Source of the DNA: Nocardioides sp. URHA0032
Lineage (GTDB): Bacteria > Actinomycetota > Actinomycetes > Propionibacteriales > Nocardioidaceae
Length of the DNA: 64,000 bases
Assembly (NCBI RefSeq): GCF_000620645.1
Contig: NZ_JIAV01000015.1
Span: 124,001 to 188,000 of the forward strand
Direction: 5' to 3'
This document shows, piece after piece, positions 10,701 through 20,232 of this stretch. Numbering within the stretch: position 1 is the stretch's first letter; each line of letters begins with the position of its first letter. The notes under the pieces were generated by a model, which was given only the letters and a program-made list of their open reading frames with translations, was not told the DNA's origin and made no database searches. The position numbers and the translations under genes were made by a program.

Positions 10701-11299
10701 CCATCGAGCCGCCCCTCGATCCCTCCGCCGACGAGGCCCGCCACCTGCTCGAGCGCGAGCTCGTGCACCCGGAGTACCACCGGCACGACGTGCTCGGACA
10801 GCTCCTGGACTGGCTCGACCGGTTCGTCGCCGGCACCGTCGACGCGGCCTCGGCCGCACCCCCGCTGTCGACGTTCCTGGCGATGGTGGCCTTCCTGCTC
10901 CTCGCGCTCGCGCTCGGGTGGCTGCTCTCGCGGGCCCGGCGAACCGCGCGCGCCGAGCGGACCGGCGCGGTCGTCGCGTCCGACGAGGTCCTGAGCGCTG
11001 CCGAGCTGCGCCGCCGCGCCGAGCTGGCGCTGGCGGCGGGCCGGAACGCGGAGGCGGTGGTCGAGGGGTTCCGGGCGCTCGCCGTGCGCCAGGTCGAGCG
11101 CGGGTGGCTCGACGACCTGCCCGGCGCCACCGCGCACGAGGTCGCAGCTGCGGTGGGCACCGCGCACCCGGAGGCACGCGCCCGGGTCGACCGGACCGCG
11201 GCGCTCTTCGACGAGGTCCGGTACGGCGACCGCCCCGCCTCCCGCGACCAGGCGGCCGACGTGCTCGCCCTCGACGACGCACTGGCGGGCCGCTCGTGA
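10697..11299 (+). CDS. DUF4129 domain-containing membrane protein
   Basis: A 200-aa protein with one central transmembrane helix (about residues 56-74, FLAMVAFLLLALALGWLLSR) and a C-terminal cytosolic domain of the DUF4129 type (ELRRRAELALAAGRNAEAVV, VEGFRALAVRQVERGWLDD, RTAALFDEVRYGDRPASRDQ). It starts at a GTG overlapping the previous stop and ends in a GTGA overlap with the next gene, so the run is translationally coupled. DUF4129 proteins usually accompany MoxR/DUF58 and transglutaminase genes; no transglutaminase gene is present here. Confidence 0.85.
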   Translation: MTIEPPLDPSADEARHLLERELVHPEYHRHDVLGQLLDWLDRFVAGTVDAASAAPPLSTFLAMVAFLLLALALGWLLSRARRTARAERTGAVVASDEVLSAAELRRRAELALAAGRNAEAVVEGFRALAVRQVERGWLDDLPGATAHEVAAAVGTAHPEARARVDRTAALFDEVRYGDRPASRDQAADVLALDDALAGRS

Positions 11300-12389
11300 G
11301 CTGGGTGCGCCGGCACCGCGCGCTGCTCCTCGTCCTGACCGGCCTCGTCGTGGCGGTGGCGATCGTGGCCGTCACCGACGCCCGCACCACCAGCGGTGGC
11401 CGGCTCGACCCGGACAACCCCGACCCGGCCGGCGCCCAGGCGGTGGTCCGGGTGCTCGCCGACCAGGGGGTCGACGTGACCGTCGTGCGCGACGCGGACG
11501 CACTCGACCGGACGGCGGTGGACGCGGACACGACCGTGGTGGTCACCTCGACCGACCAGCTCGGGCGCAGCACGATCCGGCGGCTGCGGACCCACACCGC
11601 GGACGCGACCCTGGTGCTGGTCGAGCCCGGCCCCGGCACCACACGTGCCCTCGGGGTGAAGGCGCCGCCCTCCGCGGTCACGATGACCGAGGCGCGGCCC
11701 GCGGACTGCGACGAGCCGCGCTACGACGGCCTGGACGTCGTGGTCGACCGCGGCGTGGAGTACCCCGTCGACGGCAGCTGCTTCGGCGGCCTCCTGGCCG
11801 AGCCCGCCGCGGGGACCGTGCTCCTCGGCGCAGGCGACGCCCTGTCCAACGACCAGGTGCTGCGCGCCGGGAACGCCGCGGTCGCCCTGCGCCTGCTCGG
11901 TGAGCACCCGCGCCTGGTCTGGTACGTGCCGAGCCTCGACGACCTGGTGGCCGATGACGGGGTCAGCCTCGCGACGCTGCTGCCCGACTGGCTCCGGCCG
12001 GCGCTGTGGCTGGGGCTGCTGACCGTGATCGCCCTGATGCTGTGGCGGGGCCGCCGGTTCGGCGCCCTCGCCACGGAGCCGCTGCCGGTGGTCGTCAAGG
12101 CGATCGAGACGACCCGGAGCCGCGGCCGGCTGTACCGGAAGGCCGGCGACCGCGGGCACGCGGCCGCCGCCCTGCGTGCCGCGGCCCGCGAACGCGCCGC
12201 GACCCGGCTGCGCCTCGGCGCCCACCCCGACCCGGCGGTGCTGGTGCGCGAGCTCGCCCGCCAGACCGGCCGTCCGGCCGAGGACATCGAGCGGCTGCTC
12301 GGACCGACCGCGCCGGCACCCACCACCGACCACGACCTGATCACCCTGGCCAGCAGCCTGGCCGAGCTCGACCGAGAGGTACGCCGACC

Positions 12390-12393
<4 letters not shown>
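11296..12393 (+). CDS. DUF4350 domain-containing protein
   Basis: A 365-aa protein: N-terminal membrane anchor (residues 9-27), then the DUF4350 domain, which has a glutamine-amidotransferase-like fold (GAQAVVRVLADQGVDVTVVR). A second transmembrane segment (LRPALWLGLLTVIALMLWRG) is followed by a basic cytosolic tail with AALRAAARERAATRLRLG. The start GTG overlaps the DUF4129 stop, and its stop overlaps the moxR ATG (ATGA). The family is a fixed partner of MoxR and DUF58; its biochemical role is not known. Confidence 0.85.
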
Positions 12394-13355
<962 letters not shown>

Positions 13356-13365
13356 TGGCGGGCTA

Positions 13366-14658
13366 GTGGCGATCACCGGCCGGGTCCCGCTGCTGCTGCT
13401 CCTCGGAGTGGTGGCGGTCGCGCTGCGCCCTTCGCAGGGCACCGTGTGGCTCTGGGTGCTCGCCGTGGCGCTGCTGGTGGGCGCGGACCTGCTGCTCGCG
13501 CCGTCGACGTCCGCCCTGTCGATGGTCCGGCCGCCGGTCGGGACGGTCCGGCTCGGCCACCCGGCCGAGACGCGGTTGCTGGTGGTGAACGAGTCCGGGC
13601 GCCGGGTCCGCGGGCGCCTGCGCGACGCGTGGCAGCCGACCGCAGGAGCGTCGGGCAACCGGCACCGCCTGGCCCTCGACGCCGGCGACCGCGCGGTGCT
13701 GCGGACTCCGCTGCTGCCCCGCCGGCGCGGTGACCTGCGCGCAGTCGGGGTGACGGTGCGGCTGCGCGGCCCGCTCGGCCTGGCGTACCGGCAGCGCACC
13801 CGGGTGGTCGAGGGCGCGGTGCGCTCGCTGCCGCCGTTCGAGTCGCGCAAGCACCTGCCTAGCCGGCTGGCCCGGCTCCGCGACCTGGACGGGCGCGCCG
13901 CCGTCCGCGTGCGGGGGCAGGGCACCGAGTTCGACTCGTTGCGCGAGTACGTCCGCGGCGACGACGTCCGCTCGATCGACTGGCGGGCCAGCGCGCGGAA
14001 CCGCAACGTGGTCGTGCGCACGTGGCAGCCGGAGCGCGACCGGCGGGTCGTGCTGGTGCTCGACACGTCGCGTACGTCGGCGGGCCGGGTCGGCGACGTG
14101 CCCCGGCTCGACTCCGCGATGGACGCCGCGCTGCTGCTCGCCGCTCTGGCCGCCCGCGCCGGTGACCGGATCGACTTCGTGGCCGGCGACCGCCGGGTGC
14201 GCAGCCTGCTGCGCTCGGCCGGCGCGCGCGACGTCGCCGCGAACCTCCAGGAGGCGATGGCCGACCTCGAGCCGGAGATCGCCGAGGCCGCCTGGGGCCA
14301 GCTCGCCGGCGCGGTCACCGGGCTCGGCCGCCAACGCGCGCTCGTCGTGCTCCTCACGCCGCTGGAGCCCGCCGCCGTCGAGGAGGGCCTGCTGCCGGTG
14401 CTGCCCGCGCTGACCCGTCATCACCGGGTAGTGCTCGCCTCGGTGCGCGACCCCGCGCTCGAGGAGCTCGCCGCGGGACACGCGTCGCTCGACGAGGTGT
14501 ACGACGCCGCCGCGGCCGAGCAGGCGATCGGCCGGCGGCGCTGGACGGCCGACCTGCTGCGCGCCCTCGGCGTCGACGTGATCGACGCCGACGCCGAGCG
14601 ACTGCCGCCGGCGCTCGCCGACCACTACCTCGCCTTGAAGGCGCGGCGCCTGCTCTAG
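13366..14658 (+). CDS. DUF58 domain-containing protein (MoxR partner)
   Basis: A 430-aa protein starting at GTG, 10 nt after moxR. Two N-terminal hydrophobic segments (residues 1-46) anchor it. The DUF58 signature FDSLREYVRGDDVRSIDWRA is followed by a VWA-like fold with VLVLDTSRTSAG (DxSxS variant), suggesting a metal-ion-dependent adhesion-like site. Last gene of the coupled run; its 3' end overlaps the convergent SpoIIM-like gene by 4 nt. Confidence 0.92.
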   Translation: MAITGRVPLLLLLGVVAVALRPSQGTVWLWVLAVALLVGADLLLAPSTSALSMVRPPVGTVRLGHPAETRLLVVNESGRRVRGRLRDAWQPTAGASGNRHRLALDAGDRAVLRTPLLPRRRGDLRAVGVTVRLRGPLGLAYRQRTRVVEGAVRSLPPFESRKHLPSRLARLRDLDGRAAVRVRGQGTEFDSLREYVRGDDVRSIDWRASARNRNVVVRTWQPERDRRVVLVLDTSRTSAGRVGDVPRLDSAMDAALLLAALAARAGDRIDFVAGDRRVRSLLRSAGARDVAANLQEAMADLEPEIAEAAWGQLAGAVTGLGRQRALVVLLTPLEPAAVEEGLLPVLPALTRHHRVVLASVRDPALEELAAGHASLDEVYDAAAAEQAIGRRRWTADLLRALGVDVIDADAERLPPALADHYLALKARRLL

Positions 14659-15650
14659 ACCTGGGTCGCCACCCGGTCCTCCAACAGCGTCGCGTCGAGG
14701 TCGCCGGTCTGGCCGCGGTGGAAGGCCTGGCGGCCGAGCACGAAGACGTACGCAAGGAAGACGCACTCGGCGAGGACCCCGATGCCGATTCGGGCCCAGG
14801 TGGGCAGTCCCGACGGGGTCACGAACGCCTCGATGCAGCCGCTGACGAACAGCACCGCGACCAGCCCCAGGGCGACGGTGCCGGCCGTCCGGCCCTCACG
14901 CGCCAGGGACTGGGTGCGGGTCAGCCCACCGGGCTCGACCCACGACCAGAAGAGCCGGAGACCGACACCACCGGCCACGAAGACGGCCGTCAGCTCGAGG
15001 ATGCCGTGCGGGAGGATCAGTCCCCAGAAGTGACCCGCATGGCCGTGCCGGATCATGATCGAGCCGATGATCGCGAGGTTCGCGATGTTGTTGAAGAGCA
15101 GGTAGACCACCGGCAGCCCGAGCACCCCCAGCGCCAGGCAGAGCGCGGTGACCCACGCGTTGTTGACCCAGACCTGCGCCGCGAAGTGACTGGCGGCGTA
15201 CTCGCTGTAGTAGTCCTCGAAGTCGTGCGAGACAAGCTGGTCGACCTCGTCCGGCGACAGCAGGCTCTGCTCGACGTTCGGGTGGTGCAGCAGCCAGAGC
15301 ATCATCACCGCGGTCACGGCGACGCTGCCGGCGATCGTGCCCAGCCACCACCACCGGAGCCGGTAGAGAGCGGCGGGGAACCGCTCCGCGAAGAACGTGC
15401 GTACGCCGGCCCAGGTGCTGGCGCGCGAGCCCGCGGCCCGGTTGCGCGCCCGGGAGAGCAGCGAGGACAGGTGCGCGACCAGCGAGGGGTCCGGCGCGGA
15501 GGTGCGGACCACGGAGAGATGGGTCGCGACCTGCTGGTACCGCTCGACCAGCTCGTCGGCCTCGGCACCGGACAGCCGGCGCCGCCCGGTCAGCTCCTCG
15601 AGGCGGTGCCACTCGGACGAGTGCGCGGCGACGTACGCGTCCAGGTCCAT
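14655..15650 (-). CDS. Stage II sporulation protein M (SpoIIM) family membrane protein
   Basis: A 331-aa integral membrane protein with a cytosolic N-terminal helical domain (residues 1-95) and six to seven hydrophobic segments. The family core is NNAWVTALCLALGVLGLPVV, NNIANLAIIGSIMIRHGHAG and FWGLILPHGILELTAVFVAG; the HGxLE motif is the usual SpoIIM family mark. No sporulation is implied: in actinobacteria these genes travel with RDD and MoxR/DUF58 genes. A -10-like TAGGCT (complement of 15657-15662) ends 6 nt before the ATG, suggesting a leaderless transcript. Confidence 0.9.
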   Translation of the reverse strand: MDLDAYVAAHSSEWHRLEELTGRRRLSGAEADELVERYQQVATHLSVVRTSAPDPSLVAHLSSLLSRARNRAAGSRASTWAGVRTFFAERFPAALYRLRWWWLGTIAGSVAVTAVMMLWLLHHPNVEQSLLSPDEVDQLVSHDFEDYYSEYAASHFAAQVWVNNAWVTALCLALGVLGLPVVYLLFNNIANLAIIGSIMIRHGHAGHFWGLILPHGILELTAVFVAGGVGLRLFWSWVEPGGLTRTQSLAREGRTAGTVALGLVAVLFVSGCIEAFVTPSGLPTWARIGIGVLAECVFLAYVFVLGRQAFHRGQTGDLDATLLEDRVATQV

Positions 15651-15711
15651 GCGGGGAGCCTAGGCCGCACGCACCCCCGAGAGGCAGGCGCCGCACTCCT
15701 AGACTGACCGC

Positions 15712-16521
15712 GTGGCGGCCCACGAGTTCGCGACCCTCACGACCGACGACCTGGTCACGGGCGAGGCGGTCGCGCTCGACCTGCCCCCGGCCAGTCTGGG
15801 CTCGCGGATCGGATCGGGCCTGATCGACGTCGTCGTCACGTTCACGCTGCTGGTCGCGCTGGTCGTCGGCCTGGCGATCGCGGCGATCCACACCGACGAC
15901 GCCCTGGTCGAGGTCGCGTCGCTGGCGGCGGTGATCGTCTCCTTCCTGGTCTTCCCGACCGCGCTGGAGACCCTGACCCGCGGCAAGTCGCTGGGCAAGA
16001 TGGCCTTCGGACTGCGCGCGGTCCGCGACGACGCCGGCCCGATCTCCTTCCACCACGCGTTCGTCCGCGCCCTGGTCGGTGTCGTCGAGATCTACGTGTT
16101 CTTCGGGAGCCCGGCGTTCTTCTCGGCACTGCTCAGCCCGCGCGGCAAGCGCCTCGGCGACTACGCGGCCGGCACGTACGTCGTCCGCGAGCGGGTCCGG
16201 CTGCGCCTCGTCCCGCCCGCCGCGATGCCGCCCCAGCTGGCGTCGTGGGCGCGTTCCGCGGACCTCGCCGCGCTGCCCACCGGGCTCGCGCTCGCCGTGC
16301 GCCAGTTCCTCGGGCGGCTGCCCACGATCGACCCGGCCTCGCGGGCCGCGATCGGTGGCCGGCTCGCCGAGGCGGTCGCCGAGCACGTCGCACCGCCACC
16401 GCCTCCCGGGACCCCGGCCGACGTGTTCCTCGCCGCGGTGATCGCCGCCCGCCGGGAGCGGGACACCGCCCGGCTCGCACGCGAGGCGGACCTGCGCCGA
16501 CGGCTCACCACGCGTCGATGA
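15712..16521 (+). CDS. RDD family membrane protein
   Basis: A 269-aa protein starting at GTG. The RDD domain covers residues 18-160: SLGSRIGSGLIDVVVTFTLL, ALETLTRGKSLGKMAFGLRA and KRLGDYAAGTYVVRER are the conserved stretches around the membrane helices. The C-terminal 100 residues are soluble and helical. Divergent from the SpoIIM-like gene with 61 nt between; TAGACT (15700-15705) lies 6 nt before the GTG. The function of RDD proteins here is unknown, possibly small-molecule or ion transport. Confidence 0.88.
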   Translation: MAAHEFATLTTDDLVTGEAVALDLPPASLGSRIGSGLIDVVVTFTLLVALVVGLAIAAIHTDDALVEVASLAAVIVSFLVFPTALETLTRGKSLGKMAFGLRAVRDDAGPISFHHAFVRALVGVVEIYVFFGSPAFFSALLSPRGKRLGDYAAGTYVVRERVRLRLVPPAAMPPQLASWARSADLAALPTGLALAVRQFLGRLPTIDPASRAAIGGRLAEAVAEHVAPPPPPGTPADVFLAAVIAARRERDTARLAREADLRRRLTTRR

Positions 16522-16637
16522 CGGAGGGGACGACGAGGGCGTTCCGGCACGTACTCGCGCACCTGCGCCCACCGGTCCAGACGGCTGAGCGAGACCATCT
16601 TGTGACGTGCCCGGGCTGGACAGCGTCCTTCCCGTCG

Positions 16638-16651
16638 TGGGAGCGTTCCCA
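16638..16651 (+). promoter_or_regulatory. CebR/CelR-type operator upstream of the glucoside ABC operon
   Basis: TGGGAGCGTTCCCA differs from the perfect palindrome at 21620-21633 at one base (T for C at position 9). The consensus TGGGAGCGCTCCCA is the published target of Streptomyces CebR and Thermobifida CelR, both LacI-family cellobiose-responsive repressors. It lies 165 nt upstream of the binding-protein gene. Confidence 0.85.
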
Positions 16652-16692
16652 CTGAAATGTGACGTGCGTTACGTAAACGTTACGGCCCGTCC

Positions 16693-16721
16693 TTGACGGG
16701 CCCGGACGTAAACGTTTGCAT
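16693..16721 (+). promoter_or_regulatory. Predicted promoter of the glucoside ABC operon
   Basis: TTGACG (16693-16698) and a weak TTGCAT (16716-16721) are 17 nt apart. The -35 is good and the -10 poor. A LacI-type operator (16706-16721) fills the spacer and the -10, so a bound repressor would block polymerase. Confidence 0.45.
16706..16721 (+). promoter_or_regulatory. Second LacI-family operator (AAACGTTT-centred)
   Basis: ACGTAAACGTTTGCAT is a near-palindrome around CG with AAACGTTT at its core, the half-site style of the PurR/CcpA/LacI group and unlike the GGGAGC half-site of the CebR box. A related sequence, ACGTAAACGTTACG, lies 35 bp upstream at 16671-16684. This suggests a second LacI-type regulator. 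Confidence 0.6.
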
Positions 16722-16802
16722 CGTCTCCGACGGAGAGCGGGTTCCGGGCACAACGCGGACCCAACGACGGACCTGCTGAGAAACGCAGAAGGGAATGCAC
16801 GC

Positions 16803-18185
16803 ATGCGATCACGCAACACGCGCCGGGGGTTGGCAGTCGCTGCCGCTCTCGCGACGGGACTGGTTCTCGCCGGCTGCGCCAGTAGCGACAGCGGCGGCGG
16901 CGACGCCGTCAGCGGCACCTGGCCGGGTGACGGCAAGGCCGAGTGCAAGGGCCTCGAGCAGCTCGCCGACTTCGGGGACCTCTCGGGCAAGGAGATCTCG
17001 GTCTACACCTCGATCGTCGCTCCCGAGGACAAGCCCCACATCGACTCGTGGAAGCTCTTCACGACGTGCACCGGCGCCACGCCGAAGTACGAGGGCTCCA
17101 AGGAGTTCGAGACGCAGCTGAAGGTGCGCGTCCAGGCCGGCAACCCGCCGGACATCGCGTACGTCCCGCAGCCGGGCCTGCTGCAGACCCTGGTCGGCAC
17201 CGGCAAGGTCGTCGAGGCGCCCTCGCAGGTCTCGGACAACACCGACAAGTGGTTCGGCGAGGACTGGAAGGCGTACGGCAGCGTGGACGGCAAGTTCTAC
17301 GCCGCCCCGCTGGGCGCCAACGTCAAGTCGTTCGTCTGGTACTCCCCCAAGATGTTCTCCGACAACGGCTGGGACGTCCCCAAGACGTGGGACGACATGC
17401 TCGCGCTGTCGGACAAGATCGCGGCCACCGGCATCAAGCCGTGGTGCGCCGGCATCGAGTCCGGCGAGGCGACGGGCTGGCCGGCCACCGACTGGCTCGA
17501 GGACGTGCTGCTGCGCTCCGCCGGCCCGGACGTCTACGACCAGTGGGTCAGCCACGACATCCCGTTCAACGACCCGAAGGTCGCCGACGCGCTCGACGAG
17601 GTGGGCGGCATCCTGAAGAACGACAAGTACGTCAACGGCGGCATCGGTGACGTCTCGTCGATCGCCACGACGGCGTTCCAGGACGGCGGCCTGCCGATCC
17701 TCGACGGCAAGTGCGCGATGCACCGCCAGGCGTCGTTCTACGCGGCCAACTGGCCGGAGGGCACCGACGTGTCGGAGAACGGCGACGTCTTCGCGTTCTA
17801 CCTCCCGACCATGAGCGAGGAGTTCGGCAACCCGGTCCTCGGCGGTGGCGAGTTCGTCACCGCGTTCTCCGACCGTCCCGAGGTGCAGGCCTTCCAGACC
17901 TACCTCTCGACCGACGTGTGGGCGAACGAGAAGGCCAAGGCCTCCCCGAACGGCGGCTGGGTCAGCGCCAACAAGGGTCTCGACATCAACAACCTGGCCA
18001 GCCCGATCGACCAGCTGTCCGGCGAGATCCTGCAGGACCCGAACGCGGTCTTCCGCTTCGACGGCTCCGACCAGATGCCGGCCGAGGTGGGCGCGGGCTC
18101 CTTCTGGAAGGAGATGACGAACTGGATCACCGGCGAGAGCACCAAGGACGCCCTCGACAACATCGAGTCGTCCTGGCCGTCGTGA
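16803..18185 (+). CDS. Sugar ABC transporter substrate-binding lipoprotein (glucoside type)
   Basis: A 460-aa extracellular solute-binding protein (family 1). It has a lipoprotein signal peptide with the lipobox LAGC (Cys near residue 26) and a mature part beginning with a Ser/Gly linker. The segment TPKYEGSKEFETQLKVRVQA followed by GNPPDIAYVPQPGLL resembles AglE of alpha-glucoside systems more than CebE; this is from memory. The ATG at 16803 has AGAAGGGA 8 nt upstream. First gene of the transporter operon, followed by a strong hairpin that may favour binding-protein mRNA. The substrate is probably a glucoside; which linkage is open (see findings). Confidence 0.88.
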   Translation: MRSRNTRRGLAVAAALATGLVLAGCASSDSGGGDAVSGTWPGDGKAECKGLEQLADFGDLSGKEISVYTSIVAPEDKPHIDSWKLFTTCTGATPKYEGSKEFETQLKVRVQAGNPPDIAYVPQPGLLQTLVGTGKVVEAPSQVSDNTDKWFGEDWKAYGSVDGKFYAAPLGANVKSFVWYSPKMFSDNGWDVPKTWDDMLALSDKIAATGIKPWCAGIESGEATGWPATDWLEDVLLRSAGPDVYDQWVSHDIPFNDPKVADALDEVGGILKNDKYVNGGIGDVSSIATTAFQDGGLPILDGKCAMHRQASFYAANWPEGTDVSENGDVFAFYLPTMSEEFGNPVLGGGEFVTAFSDRPEVQAFQTYLSTDVWANEKAKASPNGGWVSANKGLDINNLASPIDQLSGEILQDPNAVFRFDGSDQMPAEVGAGSFWKEMTNWITGESTKDALDNIESSWPS

Positions 18186-18200
18186 TCGACGCGTGACCAC

Positions 18201-18238
18201 GGCCGGGTCGCGAGCGCAGACGTGCTCGCGGCCCGGCC
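18201..18238 (+). other. Strong intercistronic hairpin after the binding-protein gene
   Basis: GGCCGGGTCGCGAGC (18201-18215) pairs with GCTCGCGGCCCGGCC (18224-18238): 15 pairs, one a G-U wobble, with an 8-nt loop. It starts 15 nt after the stop. No T-run follows, so partial termination or 3' protection is likely, as in malE-malF type operons where binding protein is made in excess over permeases (inference). Confidence 0.7.
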
Positions 18239-18317
18239 CCCGTCGTACCGCCATCATCCGGATCCACCCGGCCGCTGAGCCGCCGCTCGCCGGCCCGTAG
18301 CCATCGGGAGTGCCTGT

Positions 18318-19280
18318 ATGTCGACAGGTGAGAAGTTCGCCCAGATGTTCATCGCGATCGCCCTGTTCTTCGTGGTCGTCGCGGTGATCCTCCTGCTGAC
18401 CCAACGGATGCGGAGTCGGACCGGAGAGGTCGTCCAGGCTGCCGCGTTCGTGCTGCCCGCTGTGGCGCTGATCCTCCTCGGCCTGCTCTACCCGGCGGTC
18501 ACCAGCATCTACCAGTCGCTCTTCGACCAGACCGGCAGCAACTTCATCGGGCTGGACAACTACAAGACCGTCTTCACCGACTCCGAGCAGCTGACGGTGC
18601 TGCGCAACACCGCGGCCTGGGTGATCCTGGTGCCGCTCTTCTCCACCGCCATCGGGCTGATCTATGCGGTGCTCGTCGACCGGTCCCGCTTCGAGAAGTT
18701 CGCCAGGGCCCTGATCTTCCTGCCGATGGCGATCTCGCTCGTCGGCGCGTCGATCATCTGGAAGTTCGTGTACGACTACAAGGACTCGAGCCAGACCCAG
18801 ATCGGGATCGCGAACGCCGTCCTCAAGGGCCTCGGCCTCGACACCTACAAGTTCATCCTCAACGACCCGTGGAACACGCTGTTCCTCATCATCGTGCTGA
18901 TCTGGGTCCAGACCGGGTTCGCGATGACGATCCTGTCGGCCTCCATCAAGGCGATCCCCGACGACATCGTCGAGGCGGCCCGGCTCGACGGGGTGGGCGG
19001 CGTCAAGATGTTCCGCTACATCACGATCCCGAGCATCCGGCCGGCGCTGATCGTCGTGCTCACGACGATCTGCATCACGACCCTGAAGGCCTTCGACATC
19101 GTCCGCACGATGACCGGCGGCAACTTCAACACCAGCGTGCTCTCCTACCAGTTCTACCGGGAGTACTTCATCTCCACGAACCAGGGCCTGGCCACGGCGA
19201 TCGCCACCGTGATCTTCCTGCTCGTGATGCCGATCGTCGTCTACAACGTCCGTCAGATGCGCAAGCTGGAGGCACGATGA
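18318..19280 (+). CDS. Sugar ABC transporter permease 1 (MalF/AglF-type)
   Basis: A 320-aa inner-membrane permease with seven to eight hydrophobic segments, including an extra N-terminal one (residues 9-29) as in AglF-like proteins. The binding-protein-dependent-transport (EAA) loop for ATPase contact is at DIVEAARLDGVGGVKMFRYI. Homologues pair with a MalG-type partner, here the next gene, which overlaps by 4 nt (ATGA). Shine-Dalgarno GGGAG is 7 nt before the ATG. No ATPase gene is nearby; a shared MsiK-like ATPase elsewhere is likely. Confidence 0.93.
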   Translation: MSTGEKFAQMFIAIALFFVVVAVILLLTQRMRSRTGEVVQAAAFVLPAVALILLGLLYPAVTSIYQSLFDQTGSNFIGLDNYKTVFTDSEQLTVLRNTAAWVILVPLFSTAIGLIYAVLVDRSRFEKFARALIFLPMAISLVGASIIWKFVYDYKDSSQTQIGIANAVLKGLGLDTYKFILNDPWNTLFLIIVLIWVQTGFAMTILSASIKAIPDDIVEAARLDGVGGVKMFRYITIPSIRPALIVVLTTICITTLKAFDIVRTMTGGNFNTSVLSYQFYREYFISTNQGLATAIATVIFLLVMPIVVYNVRQMRKLEAR

Positions 19281-20224
19281 CCGCCACGAACCCCGACGTC
19301 GCCGAGCTCGGCGCTCAGGGAGCTGCTCCCGGGCCGGAGCCGGTCTCCACCAGCGCCCGCAAGGCGCTCAGCTCCCCGTGGGCCTCCCTGGCAGCGATCG
19401 TCATCGCGGTCGTCTGGACGATCCCGACCCTCGGCCTGTTCATCACGTCGTTCCGCCCGGAGAGCGACATCACCTCCAGCGGCTGGTGGACCTTCTTCAC
19501 CAACCCGACCGTGACGTGGTCCAACTACGACGAGGTGCTGCACGGCAGCGACACCAACCTGGTGACGTACTTCGTCAACTCGCTGGTGATCACGATCCCC
19601 GCCGTGATCATCCCGATCAGCCTCGCCACCCTCGCGGCGTACGCGTTCGTGTGGATGAAGTTCCCCGGACGCGACTTCCTGTTCGTGGCGATCTTCGCCC
19701 TGCAGATCGTGCCGATCCAGGTGACGCTGATCCCGCTGCTCAAGCTCTACGTGCACCCGCCGCTGAACCTGGTCCCGCTGGCCGGGCCGGACGCTCCCGG
19801 CGGGGGCTTCTACACGCTGTGGCTCTCCCACACGATCTTCGCGCTGCCGCTGGCGATCTACCTGCTGCACAACTTCATGAGCCAGATCCCCGGCGAGCTC
19901 ATCGAGTCCGCCCGGGTCGACGGCGCGGGCCACGTGCAGATCTTCACCCGGATCATGCTGCCGCTGATGGCGCCGGCGATCGCGGCGTTCGGCATCCTGC
20001 AGTTCCTCTGGGTGTGGAACGACCTGCTGGTGGCGATCACGTTCGGCGGCCCCAACACCTTCCCGCTGACCGCACGGCTCGCCGAGCTGTCCGGGACGCG
20101 CGGGTCGGACTGGTTCCTGCTGTCGGCGGGTGCCTTCGTCGCGCTGGTCGTGCCGCTGATCGTCTTCGTGTCGCTCCAGCGCTACTTCGTGCGCGGGCTG
20201 CTGGCCGGAAGCGTCAAGGGCTGA
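19277..20224 (+). CDS. Sugar ABC transporter permease 2 (MalG/AglG-type)
   Basis: A 315-aa permease. After a 35-residue cytosolic tail come six hydrophobic segments. The EAA loop is visible (GELIESARVDGAGHVQIFTR), followed by IMLPLMAPAIAAFGILQFLW. The insert HPPLNLVPLAGPDAPGGGFY between helices resembles AglG-like permeases. It overlaps permease 1 by 4 nt and converges on the beta-glucosidase gene with only 8 nt between the stops. Confidence 0.93.
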   Translation: MTATNPDVAELGAQGAAPGPEPVSTSARKALSSPWASLAAIVIAVVWTIPTLGLFITSFRPESDITSSGWWTFFTNPTVTWSNYDEVLHGSDTNLVTYFVNSLVITIPAVIIPISLATLAAYAFVWMKFPGRDFLFVAIFALQIVPIQVTLIPLLKLYVHPPLNLVPLAGPDAPGGGFYTLWLSHTIFALPLAIYLLHNFMSQIPGELIESARVDGAGHVQIFTRIMLPLMAPAIAAFGILQFLWVWNDLLVAITFGGPNTFPLTARLAELSGTRGSDWFLLSAGAFVALVVPLIVFVSLQRYFVRGLLAGSVKG

Positions 20225-20232
20225 CCGGGGCG

